Shown: positions 12,124 through 21,165, counted from the stretch's first letter. The stretch: 64,000 bases of DNA from Roseburia sp. 831b (GCF_001940165.2 NZ_CP135162.1:2716001-2780000), one strand, 5' to 3'. Translations and numbers: made by a program. The notes: generated by a model not told the origin, from the sequence alone.

Positions 12124-13458
12124 CTATTTCTCCATATTTGCAAATTTTGTGTACTGAGGTAACCATACGAGGTTTACCGTTCCGATTGGACCATTTCTTT
12201 GTTTTGCGATGATGATTTCGGAGATTCCTTTCATCTCACTGTCTTTGTTATAGTAATCATCACGATAGATAAACATCACCACGTCGGCATCCTGCTCGAT
12301 GGCTCCGGACTCTCGCAGGTCGGACAACATCGGACGATGATCCGGACGCTGCTCCACAGCTCGGGAAAGCTGGGATAACGCGATAACCGGACAGGATAAT
12401 TCACGGGCTAACGCCTTTAAGGACCTTGAAATATCAGAGATTTCCTGCTGACGTGACTCGGTTCTTCCTGACCCTGTCATAAGCTGTAAGTAGTCGATGA
12501 TGATTAATTTCAGATCATGCTCTAACTTAAATTTACGGCATTTGCTTCGCATCTCATTGATGGAGATACCTGGTGTATCGTCGATAATCAATTTGGAATT
12601 GCCGACTACGCCGGCACCCTCAATCAGCATCTCCCACTCCGCGTCGGATAAGTTACCGGTACGAAGCTTTTGTGCATCCACTCTTGACTCCAAAGAAAAC
12701 ATACGGTTTACCAGCTGTTCCTTTGACATCTCGAGTGAAAAGATTGCGGTACACATATCTTCATGAAACGCTACATACTGTGCAATATTCAATACGAATG
12801 CCGTCTTACCCATGGAAGGACGGGCTGCAATCAGAATCAAATCAGATGGCTGTAAACCAGCAGTACGATAATCAAGATCAACAAATCCGGTCGGAATACC
12901 GGTAACGGTACCGGATGTTTTGGCTGCCTTTTCGATTTTTTCCAGGGCATTCATGACTACCTGACGAATCGGTGTGTAATCGGTATTTCCCTGACGGCTG
13001 GACAGTAATCCGAAAATGTCCTTTTCAGTCTTATCCATGATAAAATCTAAGGACTCTGTGCCTGCATAGCACTCATTTTCAATCTCCTGATTGACTTTGA
13101 TGAGCTGTCTGCGCATGGCATTTTCTTTTACAATGTTGGCGTAATATTTTACATTTGCAGAGGTTGGCACTGCGGTAATCAGGTCTCTGACATATTCCAG
13201 ACTTGAAATCTCCGGTGGCACATCTTTTTCTTTCAGTTTATTCTGTAAGGTCACAAGGTCAACCGGCTGTCCCGCATTGAACAGCTCAATCATACTTTCA
13301 AATAAAATACCATACTGCTGATGATAAAAATCTTCTTTTATCAGTAGTTCCATTGCGGTCACAATGGCATCTTTATCCATAATCATGGAACCGATAACAG
13401 ATTGTTCTGCCTCTAAGCTGTTTGGCATAATGCGCTTAATCAAGGCATCATTTTCCAT
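12124..13458 (-). CDS. dnaB: Replicative DNA helicase
   Basis: Hexameric 5'-3' helicase of the replication fork. The 444-residue protein has the N-terminal DnaB domain (PNSLEAEQSVIGSMI) and the RecA-like C-terminal domain with Walker A ARPSMGKTAF (near residue 215), Walker B LIIIDYLQLM and the ALSQLSRAVEQR / LRESGAIEQDAD segments. No intein interrupts it. It begins 12 nt after rplI, and the gdpP-rplI-dnaB order is the one seen in Bacillus and many Clostridia. Confidence 0.97.
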   Translation of the reverse strand: MENDALIKRIMPNSLEAEQSVIGSMIMDKDAIVTAMELLIKEDFYHQQYGILFESMIELFNAGQPVDLVTLQNKLKEKDVPPEISSLEYVRDLITAVPTSANVKYYANIVKENAMRRQLIKVNQEIENECYAGTESLDFIMDKTEKDIFGLLSSRQGNTDYTPIRQVVMNALEKIEKAAKTSGTVTGIPTGFVDLDYRTAGLQPSDLILIAARPSMGKTAFVLNIAQYVAFHEDMCTAIFSLEMSKEQLVNRMFSLESRVDAQKLRTGNLSDAEWEMLIEGAGVVGNSKLIIDDTPGISINEMRSKCRKFKLEHDLKLIIIDYLQLMTGSGRTESRQQEISDISRSLKALARELSCPVIALSQLSRAVEQRPDHRPMLSDLRESGAIEQDADVVMFIYRDDYYNKDSEMKGISEIIIAKQRNGPIGTVNLVWLPQYTKFANMEK

Positions 13459-13470
13459 GAATATTTCCTC

Positions 13471-13917
13471 CTAACCCTCTACTACATGTACCGCAAGTGT
13501 ACCGGTTACCTTTGGATGAAGCTTAATTGGCACCTGGTAAACACCAAATGATTTGATTGCTTCCGGTAACTGCATTTTTTTCTTATCTAACTCCAATTGT
13601 AGTTGTTCTTTTGCAGCAAGGGAAATCTCTTTGGTAGAGATGGAGCCAAATGTACGTCCGCCTTCTCCTGCTTTCATTTTTACAACGACCTGTTTATCTT
13701 CTAAGCTTTTTGCAAGCGCCTGTGCGGCTTCTAAGTTCTCCTGTGCAACTTTGTCTGCATGCTGATTCTGGAGTTTTAAATCATTCATGTTTTTTGCAGT
13801 TGCTTCCACGCCAAGCTTCTTTGGTAAAATGGCATTTCTTGCATAACCGTCACTTACGTTTACAATTTCACCTTTTTTTCCTAATGCTTTTACATCCTGT
13901 AATAAAATAATTTTCAT
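13471..13917 (-). CDS. rplI: 50S ribosomal protein L9
   Basis: Two-domain ribosomal protein at the base of the L1 stalk. The 148-residue protein has the conserved N terminus MKIILLQDVKALGKKGEIV with GYARNAILPKKLG, a long connecting helix and a C-terminal domain with GGRTFGSIST and the HPKVTGTLAVHV end. Length is normal. It is 43 nt downstream of gdpP and 12 nt upstream of dnaB and is presumably co-transcribed with both. Confidence 0.97.
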   Translation of the reverse strand: MKIILLQDVKALGKKGEIVNVSDGYARNAILPKKLGVEATAKNMNDLKLQNQHADKVAQENLEAAQALAKSLEDKQVVVKMKAGEGGRTFGSISTKEISLAAKEQLQLELDKKKMQLPEAIKSFGVYQVPIKLHPKVTGTLAVHVVEG

Positions 13918-13960
13918 GTGAATCCCTCATTTCTGTCTGAATTTGATACAATCTGAAATT

Positions 13961-16012
13961 TTATTCTACGATATTTCCTTCTTTTAACATCTCATCAATC
14001 GTATCCTGAATGATGTGTTTTGCCTGAATAATCGAACAGTCTGTCAGCTGTGCACCCGCCACATTCAGATGACCACCGCCACCTAAACGCTCCATGATAA
14101 GCTGTACATTGATTTCATCGATGGAACGGGAGCTGACATAAATCTTGCCCTGGTATTCAGTCAGTACAAATGATGCCTTGATTCCAATAATATTTAGAAG
14201 CTCATTTGCAGCCTGTGCACCTACGATGGTAGGGCTTTCAATCTTATCTGCCGGACAAACGGAAATTGCAAATGCGCCACGGTATACCTCTGCATGACGG
14301 ACAGCTTCTGCTCTTGCCTTGTAGGCATCCATATCATTCCGAAGTTTCTTACGGACGCGGGTTACCTCTGCGCCGGCACGTTTCAAGTACGCAGCCGCCT
14401 CAAACGTACGCACACCTGTCTTTGTCATGAAGTTATTGGTATCAATCAGAATTCCGGCATAGATACAGTCTGCCTCTGCCGGGTCTAGCTTGATATTCTC
14501 TGAAAAATATTGCAATACCTCTGCTATCATCTCGCATGCACTGGAAGCATACGGTTCAATATAGGACAATACCGGATTCTCAATGACCTCACTACTTTGT
14601 CTGTGATGGTCAAAAACGACAATCGTTTTCGTACGTTTCAACAGTTCCGGACACTCTGTATAATTTGGACGGTTGGTGTCTACTACCATCACAAGGGTAT
14701 CCTGGTTCGTAATCAAAAGTGCCTCATCATTTTTAATAAACAAATCGGATGGATAACCATTCTCCGGTGTGAAGCATTCTACGAGTGGACGCAGTGATGA
14801 TGTCACCTCATTCAATACAATCTGACACTTCTTACCCAATGTCTTGGATGCACAGTAAACACCGATTGCGGCTCCTAAGGAATCCACATCGCTGATGGAA
14901 TGACCCATGACCACAACATGTTCACGGCTTTCAATAATCTCACGCAATGCATGCGCCTTTACTCTGGCTTTTACTCTGGTGTTACGCTCTACCTGTTTTG
15001 CTTTTCCACCGTAATAGGAGATTTCTTCTCCTTCTTTTACCACAACCTGGTCTCCACCACGTCCTAATGCAAGATCAATTGCCATTCTGGCGAGCTCGTA
15101 ATTATGGTTGTAGTTAAGTCCGTCAATGCCGACACCAATACTTAAGGTGACCGCCATCTCATTTCCGACTTTTACAGTCTTAACGTCTTCAATCAGGCTG
15201 AATTTGTCCTCTTCTAACTGACGCAGATATTTGTACTTAAATACGACAAAGTATTTGTCTTTTTCGATTTTACGGACAAGTGCATCAATCTCCATAAAGT
15301 ATTTATTTACTTTTCGGTCAATCAGCGCCACCAAAAGAGAACGTTTTACATCCTCAATACTGTCAAGCGCCTCATCATAATTGTCGATGTAGACGAGTGC
15401 TGCGACAAGCTTCTGGTCTTCATTTTCCTTGATGTAACGGTTCAGTTCTGTCTCATCAAACAAATACAGCGCAGTCAGATACTCTTCGCTCTCTGCCATG
15501 GAAAGAATATCACTCTTTTTGGCAATGGAATCAAAATAAATTCGTTTTAATGCCACTCTGTAATAGTTCTCTTCTAATTTCAGATTGACCGATTCCACTT
15601 CCTCTTCCCGCTGTAACACTTCCTTCGTGATACTTGGGAATACCGTCGATACCGATTTGTGATAATTTTTATCTTTTCCGGTCATCTCCGTAAATTGCTC
15701 GTTTACCCATAAAAACTTGCCGTTGTAATCCAACAATGCATACGGTATCTCAAATTCGTTCAACAGCTGCTTTTGCACGGTTCCGTACTGCGTCGCAAAA
15801 TTGACCAGCTCATCTATCAGAACCGGTTTCATACGGAAAAATCCGTAAAACGCTGCTCCTAAATAAACAACCGAAAAACCGGAAACGATTCCTCCTGCCC
15901 TGCGGCTGATAAAATAGACCGGAACATTCATCAGCACCAAAAGCGCCCCCGCTATCAATGGCCAGTATAAATGGTTCCGCAGTCTGCCTTTTAATTTTAT
16001 TTTGCCTTTCAT
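13961..16012 (-). CDS. gdpP: Cyclic-di-AMP phosphodiesterase, GdpP type
   Basis: Membrane-bound enzyme that hydrolyses c-di-AMP, a regulator of potassium, cell wall and osmotic balance. The 683-residue protein shows two N-terminal transmembrane helices, a PAS-like region (about residues 85-190), a degenerate GGDEF region, then the DHH domain (GHSISDVDSLGAAIG, VDTNRP, FDHHRQ) and DHHA1 with GGGGHLNVAGAQ near the C terminus. Catalytic Asp and His residues are present. The ATG at 16012 has GGAG seven bases upstream and is preferred to the frame start at 16048. It forms the usual gdpP-rplI-dnaB unit. Confidence 0.95.
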   Translation of the reverse strand: MKGKIKLKGRLRNHLYWPLIAGALLVLMNVPVYFISRRAGGIVSGFSVVYLGAAFYGFFRMKPVLIDELVNFATQYGTVQKQLLNEFEIPYALLDYNGKFLWVNEQFTEMTGKDKNYHKSVSTVFPSITKEVLQREEEVESVNLKLEENYYRVALKRIYFDSIAKKSDILSMAESEEYLTALYLFDETELNRYIKENEDQKLVAALVYIDNYDEALDSIEDVKRSLLVALIDRKVNKYFMEIDALVRKIEKDKYFVVFKYKYLRQLEEDKFSLIEDVKTVKVGNEMAVTLSIGVGIDGLNYNHNYELARMAIDLALGRGGDQVVVKEGEEISYYGGKAKQVERNTRVKARVKAHALREIIESREHVVVMGHSISDVDSLGAAIGVYCASKTLGKKCQIVLNEVTSSLRPLVECFTPENGYPSDLFIKNDEALLITNQDTLVMVVDTNRPNYTECPELLKRTKTIVVFDHHRQSSEVIENPVLSYIEPYASSACEMIAEVLQYFSENIKLDPAEADCIYAGILIDTNNFMTKTGVRTFEAAAYLKRAGAEVTRVRKKLRNDMDAYKARAEAVRHAEVYRGAFAISVCPADKIESPTIVGAQAANELLNIIGIKASFVLTEYQGKIYVSSRSIDEINVQLIMERLGGGGHLNVAGAQLTDCSIIQAKHIIQDTIDEMLKEGNIVE

Positions 16013-16128
16013 AAACAATCTCCATTCTGTCCAGACACTTCTGTCCAAAGGTCATAACGCCACAAAACGCTGTGACACTACTATGGATTATACCATTTTG
16101 CATACTTAAGATAAAGTATTTTTGTATT

Positions 16129-17517
16129 TTAGGAAAGAACCTTTTTTCTCTCCCAGTTTTTTCCTAAGAAACGTTTGGTAAAAATAATGCCACGTATCGT
16201 CCAGTCGGCGAACATGCCAATCCAGACTCCCATCGTCCCAAAGCTGCAGAAACGAATCAGATAGATGGCGAGCGCCACCCTGCAAAACCACATCGTACAG
16301 GTTGCGGTAAGCATGGAAAAACGCACATCTCCCGCCGCACGAAGACCGTAAGCCGGGATAAAAGAAAGACTCCACACAATCGGTTTTACAATCGTGATGG
16401 CAATCATCATCTCATAGCACAAATCGGCACTGTTTTGCTCCATTCCTGCAATCCGCATGATGGGACGGCACAGTATAAAGACAAGCAGACACGTAAAAAT
16501 CAGCACAAGTTCCCCGTACCAGGTCAGCTTTACAATGTAGTATCTCGCTTCCTCTTTTCTTCCTGCTCCAATTGCCTGGCCGACAACCGTCATCAGACCG
16601 ATTCCCACACCGATTGCGGCGATACCGTTCAGATTCTCAAAGACATTCGTCATCGCCTGGGCGGTAATTGCATAGGTTGCAAGCGTGGATACCGAGGACT
16701 GGATGGCAAGCTTTCCAAATTGAAACATTCCATTCTCAATACCTGCCGGAATTCCGATAGACAGAACTTTTTGAATCATGGAAAAATCCGGCCTGATTTT
16801 TCCATATTGGTTTAATACAATCACCTGTTTTTGTTTTCGCAGACAAAAAAGTACCACAACCGCACAGAAAATCCGGGAAAACAGGGTTGAAACCGCCGCT
16901 CCCGCAACCCCCATTCCAAATCCGAAAATCAAGATTGCGTTTCCGGTAATATTGAGGATATTGGAGGTGACGGAAATCGTCATTGGAAATTTTGAATTTC
17001 CACAAGAGCGGTAAAATGCCCCACCCGCGTTAAACAGCGCAATAAATGGGTAAGACACAACCGTAATCAAAAAGTATACAATCGCATTTTCCATCACCGT
17101 CGGCTCGACTGAGCCAAAAATCAGACGTAGTAGTGGTTTACATAAAATCAAGCAAAGCAACATCAACGAGACCGATATTACCAGCACCGTGAGAAAAATC
17201 TGTCTGGCTGCCTTGTTACAGCCTTCTTTATCGCCCCGTCCGAGATATTGGGAACAGATAATCGCTGCCCCCGTTGCAAGGGCTGCAAACACCTGAATGA
17301 CAAGCGTATTGATAGAGTCCACCAACGATACGGATGCGACTGCCACGCTTCCCACATTGCTGACCATCATCGTATCCACCATTCCCATGAGTGAATTTAG
17401 CAATTGTTCAATCATAATTGGAATCAGTAATTTCCATAAATCCTTTGAGGAAAAAAGAAGGTGATTCCACTCTATTTTCGTGCTGTCATAACATTTATTT
17501 TTCAAAAAACGAAACAT
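16129..17517 (-). CDS. MATE family multidrug/cation efflux transporter
   Basis: Twelve-helix membrane protein of 462 residues. The MATE pattern is clear: two homologous six-helix halves, with LLIPIMIEQLLNSLMGMVDT at the start of the first and IGIPAGIENGMFQFGKL at the start of the second, plus VGQAIGAGRKEEA in the loop of the second half. These proteins export drugs or metabolites in exchange for Na+ or H+; the substrate cannot be told. It begins four bases after the FMN oxidase stop, so the two are co-transcribed, and it sits upstream of gdpP where Bacillus has no transporter. Confidence 0.9.
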   Translation of the reverse strand: MFRFLKNKCYDSTKIEWNHLLFSSKDLWKLLIPIMIEQLLNSLMGMVDTMMVSNVGSVAVASVSLVDSINTLVIQVFAALATGAAIICSQYLGRGDKEGCNKAARQIFLTVLVISVSLMLLCLILCKPLLRLIFGSVEPTVMENAIVYFLITVVSYPFIALFNAGGAFYRSCGNSKFPMTISVTSNILNITGNAILIFGFGMGVAGAAVSTLFSRIFCAVVVLFCLRKQKQVIVLNQYGKIRPDFSMIQKVLSIGIPAGIENGMFQFGKLAIQSSVSTLATYAITAQAMTNVFENLNGIAAIGVGIGLMTVVGQAIGAGRKEEARYYIVKLTWYGELVLIFTCLLVFILCRPIMRIAGMEQNSADLCYEMMIAITIVKPIVWSLSFIPAYGLRAAGDVRFSMLTATCTMWFCRVALAIYLIRFCSFGTMGVWIGMFADWTIRGIIFTKRFLGKNWERKKVLS

Positions 17518-17520
17518 TTT

Positions 17521-18552
17521 TTATCTCCAGTCCGCCGGAACGCGAACCATATCTTTGGTAATCTCCCCTAAATTGGTGGCTCCGCACATTGCCATCGTAT
17601 CTTTAAGCTCTGTGCCGATTTTTTCAATATATAACTTCACGCCTTCTTCGCCACCACCATAAACAGCGGTCACGAAAGGCCGGCAGATTAAGACACCGTC
17701 TGCACCAAGCGCTAGTGCTTTGAATACATCGGTACCGCAGCGAATTCCACCATCTACAAGCACTTTCATGCTTCCATTCACTTCTGCCACAATCTCTTCT
17801 AACACTTCTGCTGTTGCCAGACAGGAATCTAACACACGTCCGCCATGGTTTGAAACCACAATGGCTGCTGCACCTGCTTCTTTTGCTTTTCTTGCACCCT
17901 TGGCAGTCATAACACCTTTTACAATAAAAGGTACCTTGGCAAGTTCTGCAATCTCTTTTAATTCTTCTACGGTTTTACTTCCTGCCGGCGGTTCCATATT
18001 CTTTAAAAAAGGAAGTCCGGCTGCATCCACATCCATTGCAACCGCAAATGCTCCTGCCTCATGCACAAGCTCCATTTTTTCCTCGATTGTCGCAAAATTC
18101 CAAGGCTTTATCGTTGGAATTCCGGCACCATTTTCCTCTCCGATTGCTTTTGCTGCGCACCGCACAACTTCAGGGTTCGTTCCATCCCCGGTAAATGCTG
18201 CAATGCCAGCCTTGGAACAGGCCGATACCAACACCTTGTTGTAGCTCATATCATCATATTTTTCTCCGTAATGAAGATTTACTGCACCAACTGGTCCTGC
18301 AAAAAAAGGATAGCGGAACTCCTTTCCAAAGAAATTACACGTTGTGTCAATCTGTTTATTTTCATAAAGCGTATCCATCTGAACACGAATTTCTTTCCAT
18401 TTCTCATAATTACGAATCGCCGTATCACCGACTCCCTTTGCACCCGGCCCCGGCATCTGGCTTTTGCAAGCCTTTCCATTACATTCCTTGCATGCCTTAC
18501 AATATGGGCCAATACATGTTTTCGCACTTTCTAATACTTCCTGATATGTCAT
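17521..18552 (-). CDS. FMN-dependent alpha-hydroxy-acid oxidase/dehydrogenase with Cys-rich N terminus
   Basis: TIM-barrel flavoenzyme of the lactate/glycolate oxidase family, 343 residues. FMN and active-site signatures are VSNHGGRVLDS (catalytic His and Arg), LVDGGIRCGTDVFKALALGA and the phosphate-binding AVAMDVDAAG region. The first 30 residues carry five cysteines (positions 13, 18, 21, 24, 29) that classical members lack and that could bind a metal or Fe-S cluster; this is inference. The ATG at 18552 has GAGGTG six bases upstream; the frame start at 18561 is a GTG too close to the site. It is co-transcribed with the MATE gene. The substrate is unknown; isopentenyl-diphosphate isomerase type 2 is a less likely alternative. 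Confidence 0.85.
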   Translation of the reverse strand: MTYQEVLESAKTCIGPYCKACKECNGKACKSQMPGPGAKGVGDTAIRNYEKWKEIRVQMDTLYENKQIDTTCNFFGKEFRYPFFAGPVGAVNLHYGEKYDDMSYNKVLVSACSKAGIAAFTGDGTNPEVVRCAAKAIGEENGAGIPTIKPWNFATIEEKMELVHEAGAFAVAMDVDAAGLPFLKNMEPPAGSKTVEELKEIAELAKVPFIVKGVMTAKGARKAKEAGAAAIVVSNHGGRVLDSCLATAEVLEEIVAEVNGSMKVLVDGGIRCGTDVFKALALGADGVLICRPFVTAVYGGGEEGVKLYIEKIGTELKDTMAMCGATNLGEITKDMVRVPADWR

Positions 18553-18588
18553 ATGAAACACCTCTCCTTTTCTACTTGAATTTAGATG

Positions 18589-18889
18589 TGAGATAATTAG
18601 TTATTATTTTTCAGGTGATACTTGTACAAAGGCAGGTCTATTTCGTGACTTTGGAAGAATATTAGAAAATCTTAGTATGCCTGAACTTCCACAGTGATGC
18701 TCTGCCATGGATGGCAGAACAAGGCTTCACGAGCCATGGAGGGCTCGTTGAATGCCGGTCACGTCACTACAAAATAACCTTCTCCAGGCATACTTAGACT
18801 TTTCTTATATTCGCACAACGGAACAAAATAGACATGACTTTGTACAAGTATCACCTGAAAATAGTAAATAATTGTCTCACACCTGAATC
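18589..18889. repeat. ~300-bp near-palindromic element (MITE-like)
   Basis: The two arms match almost throughout when one is reverse-complemented. Identical blocks include CAGGTGATACTTGTACAAA (left arm from 18613; right arm inverted near 18840-18857), TGTGAGA at the outer ends and AGTATGCCTG (18673) against CAGGCATACT (18785). The centre holds two small hairpins, TCTGCC/GGCAGA near 18710 and ACGAGCC/GGCTCGT near 18729, giving a cruciform shape. No ORF is present. It fills the intergenic gap between rpsR and the FMN oxidase. Related, more degraded copies occur near 22.75 kb and 61.57 kb. Mobile origin is inferred. Confidence 0.75.
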
Positions 18890-18897
18890 CAATATGC

Positions 18898-18932
18898 AAA
18901 AAAGACCAGCTCTCCAATGGATTGCTGGCCTT
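18898..18932 (-). terminator. Terminator of the rpsF-ssb-rpsR operon
   Basis: Hairpin AAGGCCAGC / GCTGGTCTT on the minus strand followed by six T, about 50 bases after the rpsR stop. Confidence 0.8.
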
Positions 18933-18981
18933 AACCTCATTTTGTCATATGTGATTCCAAATCGGGCAACCCGTATGGAAT

Positions 18982-19242
18982 TTATTCGCAAACGTATGGC
19001 ATAAGAGCGATGTGACGTGCTCTCTTGATTGCTACTGTAAGCGCTCTCTGATGTTTTGCACAGTTTCCTGTGATACGACGAGGAAGAATCTTTCCTCTCT
19101 CAGAGATGTATCTCTTTAATTTGTTTGTATCTTTGTAATCGATAACGTTATCTTTTCCACAGAAAACACAAACTTTTTTTCTTCTATGCATTGGACGTCT
19201 CTTCATTGGAGCGCCGTCTCTACCTTCTTTATTGAAAGCCAT
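18982..19242 (-). CDS. rpsR: 30S ribosomal protein S18
   Basis: Binds S6 on the platform of the 30S subunit. The 86-residue protein has the conserved core [20 protein letters not shown] followed by [20 protein letters not shown] and the [18 protein letters not shown] end. The Cys pair (CVFC) is of the zinc-binding (C+) form in part, but further cysteines are sparse. It is the last gene of rpsF-ssb-rpsR, 15 nt after ssb, with an AGGAGG site. Confidence 0.97.
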   Translation of the reverse strand: MAFNKEGRDGAPMKRRPMHRRKKVCVFCGKDNVIDYKDTNKLKRYISERGKILPRRITGNCAKHQRALTVAIKRARHIALMPYVCE

Positions 19243-19257
19243 GATAATTACCTCCTA

Positions 19258-19701
19258 TTAATCGTTAAATGGTAACTCTTCATCAATTCCATCCGGAATA
19301 TTCATGAAGCCATCCCCTGCAGCACTGCTTGGTGATGGTCTGTCGGCAGGTGCAAATCCACTGTTCTCAGCAGATGCATTTTTGCTTTCAGCAAATTCCT
19401 GCTCTTCTACGACAACATCTGTTGTGTAAACTCTCTGTCCGTCCTTGTTAGTATAGCTTCCTGTCTGAATACGGCCTGTCACTAATACCTTTGTTCCTTT
19501 GCGGAAATATTTCTCTGCAAATTCACCGGCACGTCCGAATGCTACACATCCGATGAAATCAGCGGTCTGCTGATCTCCGTCACGTCTGAATCTACGATCG
19601 ACTGCGATTGTATATCTTGCAATGGCGGTTGCCTGTTCACCCTGTGAATAACGAACCTCAGGGTCTCTTGTTAATCGTCCCATAAGAATAACTTTGTTCA
19701 T
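19258..19701 (-). CDS. ssb: Single-stranded DNA-binding protein
   Basis: Protects single-stranded DNA and recruits replication and repair proteins. The 147-residue protein has the OB fold (MNKVILMGRLTRDPEVRYSQ, FIGCVAFGRAGEFAEKYFRKG) to about residue 105, a Ser/Ala/Pro-rich linker, and the acidic partner-binding tail ending EELPFND, close to the DDDIPF-type tip. It is flanked by rpsF and rpsR as in most Firmicutes. The 100-base gap to rpsF carries a series of small palindromes. Confidence 0.96.
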   Translation of the reverse strand: MNKVILMGRLTRDPEVRYSQGEQATAIARYTIAVDRRFRRDGDQQTADFIGCVAFGRAGEFAEKYFRKGTKVLVTGRIQTGSYTNKDGQRVYTTDVVVEEQEFAESKNASAENSGFAPADRPSPSSAAGDGFMNIPDGIDEELPFND

Positions 19702-19727
19702 ACGATTTCTTTCCTCTCTTTCAAGTC

Positions 19728-19797
19728 AGAACCTATGGGTTCTAACAAACCTATAGTCCTAAGAAACCTATGGTTTTATGGAACCTCAAAACGGTTC
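19728..19797. repeat. Serial AACCTA-type mini-palindromes between rpsF and ssb
   Basis: Within 70 bases lie AGAACCTATGGGTTCT, AAACCTATGGTTT and GAACC-7-GGTTC, plus a variant AACCTATAGTCC. Each can form a small hairpin in the operon mRNA between rpsF and ssb. The role is unknown; mRNA processing or differential stability is possible. Confidence 0.6.
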
Positions 19798-19801
19798 TAT
19801 T

Positions 19802-20092
19802 CTATGCCTCGTCTTTTCTAACGCATAAGAAACGAAGAACATTGTCCATAATACGAACGTCCTGCTCAACTTCTGCTGGAACTGTTGCTTCAGCGTCGAA
19901 CTGGATGAAGTAGTAGTAGCCTTCGCTCATTTTCTGGATATCGTAAGCTAATTTCTTCTTACCCCAGTCTTCTACTTCTGTTACAGTACCACCGGCACGT
20001 ACGATGTAATCTTTTGCCTTTTCTACTGTAGCTGTTCTCGCATCATCTTCGATCTTTGCACTTACAACGAGTGCTAATTCATATTTGTTCAT
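19802..20092 (-). CDS. rpsF: 30S ribosomal protein S6
   Basis: Ribosomal protein that pairs with S18. Its 96 residues show the family start MNKYELALVVSAKIEDDA, the GKKKLAYDIQKMSEGYYYFIQF strand region and the VLRFLCVRKDE end. The longest frame begins at 20125, but the ATG at 20092 gives the normal N terminus and has AAAGGAGG about ten bases upstream. The leader contains a hairpin (GCTCATTC / GAATGGGC near 20130) that might take part in S6:S18 autoregulation, but I could not match the known motif. Confidence 0.96.
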   Translation of the reverse strand: MNKYELALVVSAKIEDDARTATVEKAKDYIVRAGGTVTEVEDWGKKKLAYDIQKMSEGYYYFIQFDAEATVPAEVEQDVRIMDNVLRFLCVRKDEA

Positions 20093-20194
20093 GCGAATTT
20101 TTCCTCCTTTTGGTCTCTGGCCCATTCAATTGGAATGAGCAAGGATAATTTAATATATCACGAGCATCTACTATACCATGTTTTTTTCACAATT

Positions 20195-20380
20195 TCAAGC
20201 TTTTTTCTTAATTTCTTTTGTGTTTTTCTCTACTAATTTTCTTGCAATCATAATCTGATGGCCGCATCCCATACATTTCAAACGAAAATCTGCTCCAACA
20301 CGTAAGATTTCCCACTCGCTGCTTCCACATGGATGCTGTTTTTTCAGACGAACAACATCTCCAACTTCATATTGAATCAT
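20195..20380 (-). CDS. DUF951 family protein
   Basis: A 61-residue protein matching the DUF951 family, usually found close to replication or ribosomal genes in Firmicutes. The diagnostic pattern is DVVRLKKQHPCGSSEWEILR followed by VGADFRLKCMGCGHQIMI, with a CxxC-type pair and a further Cys that could bind zinc. GAGG lies nine bases before the ATG. It is four nt downstream of the sirtuin gene and so co-transcribed. No function has been established for the family. Confidence 0.88.
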   Translation of the reverse strand: MIQYEVGDVVRLKKQHPCGSSEWEILRVGADFRLKCMGCGHQIMIARKLVEKNTKEIKKKA

Positions 20381-20384
20381 CTTT

Positions 20385-21098
20385 TTATACCTCTATCTTT
20401 GAAAAAATCTCCCCAATGCTTCCCTGAATCAAAAGATCCGCTCTGTCATCCATCGGGGTTGTCGATTTATTGACTAATACAAGTTTGTTTCCTCTATAAT
20501 AATCAATCAGACCTGCCGCCGGATATACTGCAAGAGAAGTGCCACCGATAATCAACATATCTGCATGTTCAATATAATAAATCGCCTCTCTCATCGTCTG
20601 GTCATCCAGACCTTCCTCGTACAATACGACATCTGGTTTTATCAGTCCGCCGCACGCATCACAACGTGGCAGTCCATCGGACGAAAGCACATACTCTGCG
20701 GAAAACAGCTTTCTACACTTGGTGCAGTAATTTCTGTGAACACTTCCATGAAGTTCTAAGACTTTCTTGCTTCCCGCTGCCTGATGGAGTCCATCGATGT
20801 TCTGCGTAATCACAGCCTTTAGTTTTCCTGCCTGTTCTAACTCTGCCAGCTTCTTGTGCGCCTCATTCGGTTTTGCATCCAAATACAGCATTTTATCCTT
20901 ATAAAAACGATAAAATTCCTCTGTATGGCGCATGTAAAATGTGTGGCTTAAAATTGTTTCCGGCGGATAGTCATACTTCTGATGGTACAAACCATCCACA
21001 CTTCGAAAGTCGGGAATGCCACTCTCTGTCGATACCCCGGCTCCGCCAAAAAATACGATATTATCTGATTCTTTTACCCATTTTAAAAATTCATCCAT
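20385..21098 (-). CDS. Sirtuin (Sir2-type NAD-dependent protein deacylase)
   Basis: Removes acyl groups from protein lysines using NAD+. The 237-residue protein has the Rossmann motif GAGVSTESGIPDFRS (near residue 20), the catalytic TQNIDGLHQAAGSKKVLELHG, a zinc ribbon CTKCRKLF...CDACGG and the NAD-binding GGTSLAVYPAAG. All catalytic residues are present. The ATG at 21098 has AGAGG eight bases upstream; the frame start at 21107 is a GTG without a site. Confidence 0.94.
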   Translation of the reverse strand: MDEFLKWVKESDNIVFFGGAGVSTESGIPDFRSVDGLYHQKYDYPPETILSHTFYMRHTEEFYRFYKDKMLYLDAKPNEAHKKLAELEQAGKLKAVITQNIDGLHQAAGSKKVLELHGSVHRNYCTKCRKLFSAEYVLSSDGLPRCDACGGLIKPDVVLYEEGLDDQTMREAIYYIEHADMLIIGGTSLAVYPAAGLIDYYRGNKLVLVNKSTTPMDDRADLLIQGSIGEIFSKIEV

Positions 21099-21116
21099 CG
21101 TTTTCACCTCTGTGTT

Positions 21117-21160
21117 AAAAAAGCACCGGAAAACCGTCCATTCGGCTTCTTCCGGTGCTT
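21117..21160 (-). terminator. Terminator of tRNA-fMet
   Basis: Hairpin AAGCACCGGA / TCCGGTGCTT followed by a T-run on the minus strand, six bases beyond the tRNA 3' end. Confidence 0.85.
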
Positions 21161-21165
21161 ATGAG

